NCBI GenBank assembly: GCA_943324395.2
Contig: CALPLL020000096.1
Location: forward strand, 1-6,951
DNA: 6,951 nucleotides
DNA from: Rhizobium sp. Q54
GTDB taxonomy: Bacteria; Bacteroidota; Bacteroidia; Flavobacteriales; Flavobacteriaceae
Reading direction: 5' to 3'
Program-made: the position numbers and the translations under genes
The notes under the pieces: generated by a model
The model's database searches: none
Told to the model about the DNA's origin: nothing
What the model saw: only the letters and a program-made list of their open reading frames with translations
Part shown: positions 6,223 through 6,951 of the stretch, piece after piece
How the letters are laid out: each line of letters starts with the position of its first letter
Numbering within the stretch: position 1 is the stretch's first letter

Positions 6223-6250
6223 GATTTTAATAAAAATTTAATTAATTTTG
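6216..6250 (+). promoter_or_regulatory. Likely promoter of proteorhodopsin
   Basis: TAATTTTG at 6243-6250 matches the -7 consensus TAnnTTTG, with TTG at 6216-6218 as the possible -33 element. The spacer is 24 bases, slightly longer than usual. Transcription would start at about 6255-6258, exactly where the structured leader begins, which favours this box over two other TAnnTTTG matches at 6160-6167 and 6211-6218. The TTG overlaps the second arm of the 10-base inverted repeat, so a bound regulator could block or guide polymerase. Confidence 0.45.
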
Positions 6251-6254
6251 TTAA

Positions 6255-6322
6255 GTTAGTGGAGTCCAGAAACCACTTAAAATAACGGGGCGGAACCGAA
6301 AAGCCTTACGAGTAAGAAAACC
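6255..6322 (+). promoter_or_regulatory. Structured 5' leader of proteorhodopsin, candidate cis-regulatory RNA
   Basis: Between the likely transcription start and the ATG lies a stretch clearly richer in G and C than the spacer around it. Hairpin 1: AGTGG (6258-6262) with CCACT (6273-6277), or GTGG/CCAC extended by GTTA (6255-6258) with TAAC (6283-6286). Middle part: CGG (6286-6288) can pair with CCG (6296-6298), and the loop GGC (6289-6291) can pair with GCC (6303-6305), a possible small pseudoknot. Hairpin 2: CTTA (6305-6308) with TAAG (6313-6316) around a CGAG loop. The 5' strand TTAGT (6256-6260) could instead pair with ACTAA (6329-6333) beside the start codon, giving two exclusive folds. 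I do not recognise it as a known riboswitch class. No computed fold or alignment supports it yet. Confidence 0.4.
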
Positions 6323-6339
6323 AAATTAACTAATTAATT

Positions 6340-6951
6340 ATGACAAATTTAATGTTTATTCCAAGTTTGATTGGAAAGTTAGCGCCTACTGATTATGTAG
6401 GATTTACCTTTTTTGTTGGATGTATGGCTATGATGGCCGCATCTGCATTTTTCTTTTTATCATTAAATCAATTTGATAAAAAGTGGCGTACTTCTGTATT
6501 AGTATCAGGTTTAATTACCTTTATTGCTGCAGTACACTATTTCTACATGAAAGAGTATTGGTCTGAATTCCAAGAATCGCCAACATTCTTTAGATATGTG
6601 GATTGGGTTTTAACAGTGCCATTAATGTGTGTTGAGTTTTTCTTAATACTTAAAGTTGCTGGTGCAAAAACTGATTTACTATGGAAAATGATTTTCTTAT
6701 CAGTAGTTATGTTAGTTACAGGTTACCTTGGAGAAACTGTATTTAGTGACCAAGCTGCTTTATGGGGAGGAATCTCAGGAGCTGCTTATTTTGTAATTGC
6801 TTATGAAATCTGGTTTGGTGGCGCTTCTAAATTAGCTGCTGCTGCTGGAGGAAATGTATTGGCTGCACACAAAATTCTATGCTGGTTCGTATTAGTAGGT
6901 TGGGCTATCTATCCATTAGGATACATGTTAGGAACTGAAGGATGGTACACA
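6340..6951 (+). CDS. Proteorhodopsin, light-driven proton pump (3' end missing)
   Basis: The first 204 residues of a seven-helix retinal protein of the inner membrane, cut by the window edge (family length about 245). Helices A-F appear at about 17-41, 50-70, 82-104, 114-133, 139-159 and 174-199. In helix C, RYVDW and LTVPLMCVE carry Asp88 (proton acceptor), Thr92 and Glu99 (proton donor), matching Asp97, Thr101 and Glu108 of the first green proteorhodopsin. His66 matches its His75, which pairs with the acceptor. Met96 occupies the tuning position 105 (Leu in green, Gln in blue forms); Met there is typical of green-absorbing flavobacterial pumps. The DTE pattern argues against a sodium (NDQ) or chloride pump. 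Helix G with the retinal-binding lysine is not included. The start is ATG 6340, since a TAA lies in frame at 6331-6333; there is no obvious cleaved signal peptide. It appears to be transcribed from its own promoter. Confidence 0.95.
   Translation, partial: MTNLMFIPSLIGKLAPTDYVGFTFFVGCMAMMAASAFFFLSLNQFDKKWRTSVLVSGLITFIAAVHYFYMKEYWSEFQESPTFFRYVDWVLTVPLMCVEFFLILKVAGAKTDLLWKMIFLSVVMLVTGYLGETVFSDQAALWGGISGAAYFVIAYEIWFGGASKLAAAAGGNVLAAHKILCWFVLVGWAIYPLGYMLGTEGWYT

Noticed and set aside
6305..6316. Guanidine-II (mini-ykkC) riboswitch suggested by ACGA in a hairpin loop
   Set aside because: That class has paired hairpins with ACGR as the loop itself. Here ACGA overlaps the stem, there is only one such hairpin, and the downstream gene is not a guanidine gene.

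Overview
The window looks like chromosomal DNA from a proteorhodopsin-bearing, probably marine, member of the Flavobacteriaceae (Bacteroidetes). Three things point there: strongly AT-rich spacers and third codon positions; absence of clear Shine-Dalgarno sequences together with promoter-like matches to the Bacteroidetes consensus (TTG, then TAnnTTTG); and gene content, namely gliding genes gldF and gldG next to dnaN and a flavobacterial-type proteorhodopsin. The genus cannot be fixed from this stretch.

Layout. The left half (1-3775) is a tight leftward cluster on the minus strand. In order of transcription it holds a SAM hydrolase/adenosyltransferase of the DUF62 family (3775-2921), a small ABM-fold protein (2917-2621), gldF (2610-1885), gldG (1882-206) and the first 31 codons of dnaN (93-1, running off the window). 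Gaps of 3, 10 and 2 bases suggest one operon from DUF62 to gldG. dnaN follows after 112 bases that hold a possible promoter of its own. A 105-base divergent spacer (3776-3880) separates this cluster from the rightward genes: phoH (3881-4831, TTG start), purC (5102-6052, with the best promoter in the window and a strong hairpin terminator behind it) and a proteorhodopsin gene cut by the right edge (6340-6951, 204 codons).

How the genes relate. gldF and gldG supply the membrane parts of the Gld ABC transporter linked to gliding. The ATPase GldA is not in the window. DUF62, phoH, purC and dnaN are housekeeping genes for SAM, RNA, purine and DNA metabolism. The proteorhodopsin is a light-driven proton pump by its visible residues (acceptor Asp88, donor Glu99, Met96 at the spectral tuning site). 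The retinal-binding lysine lies beyond the edge.

The parts least explained by known genes are non-coding. The roughly 290-base region before proteorhodopsin contains four copies of TTTGATA, two of them forming a perfect 10-base inverted repeat, and then a comparatively GC-rich, hairpin-rich leader directly before the start codon. That leader is the best candidate here for an undescribed regulatory element. The phoH-purC spacer holds a REP-like palindrome. No CRISPR array, tRNA, rRNA, insertion sequence or prophage gene was seen.
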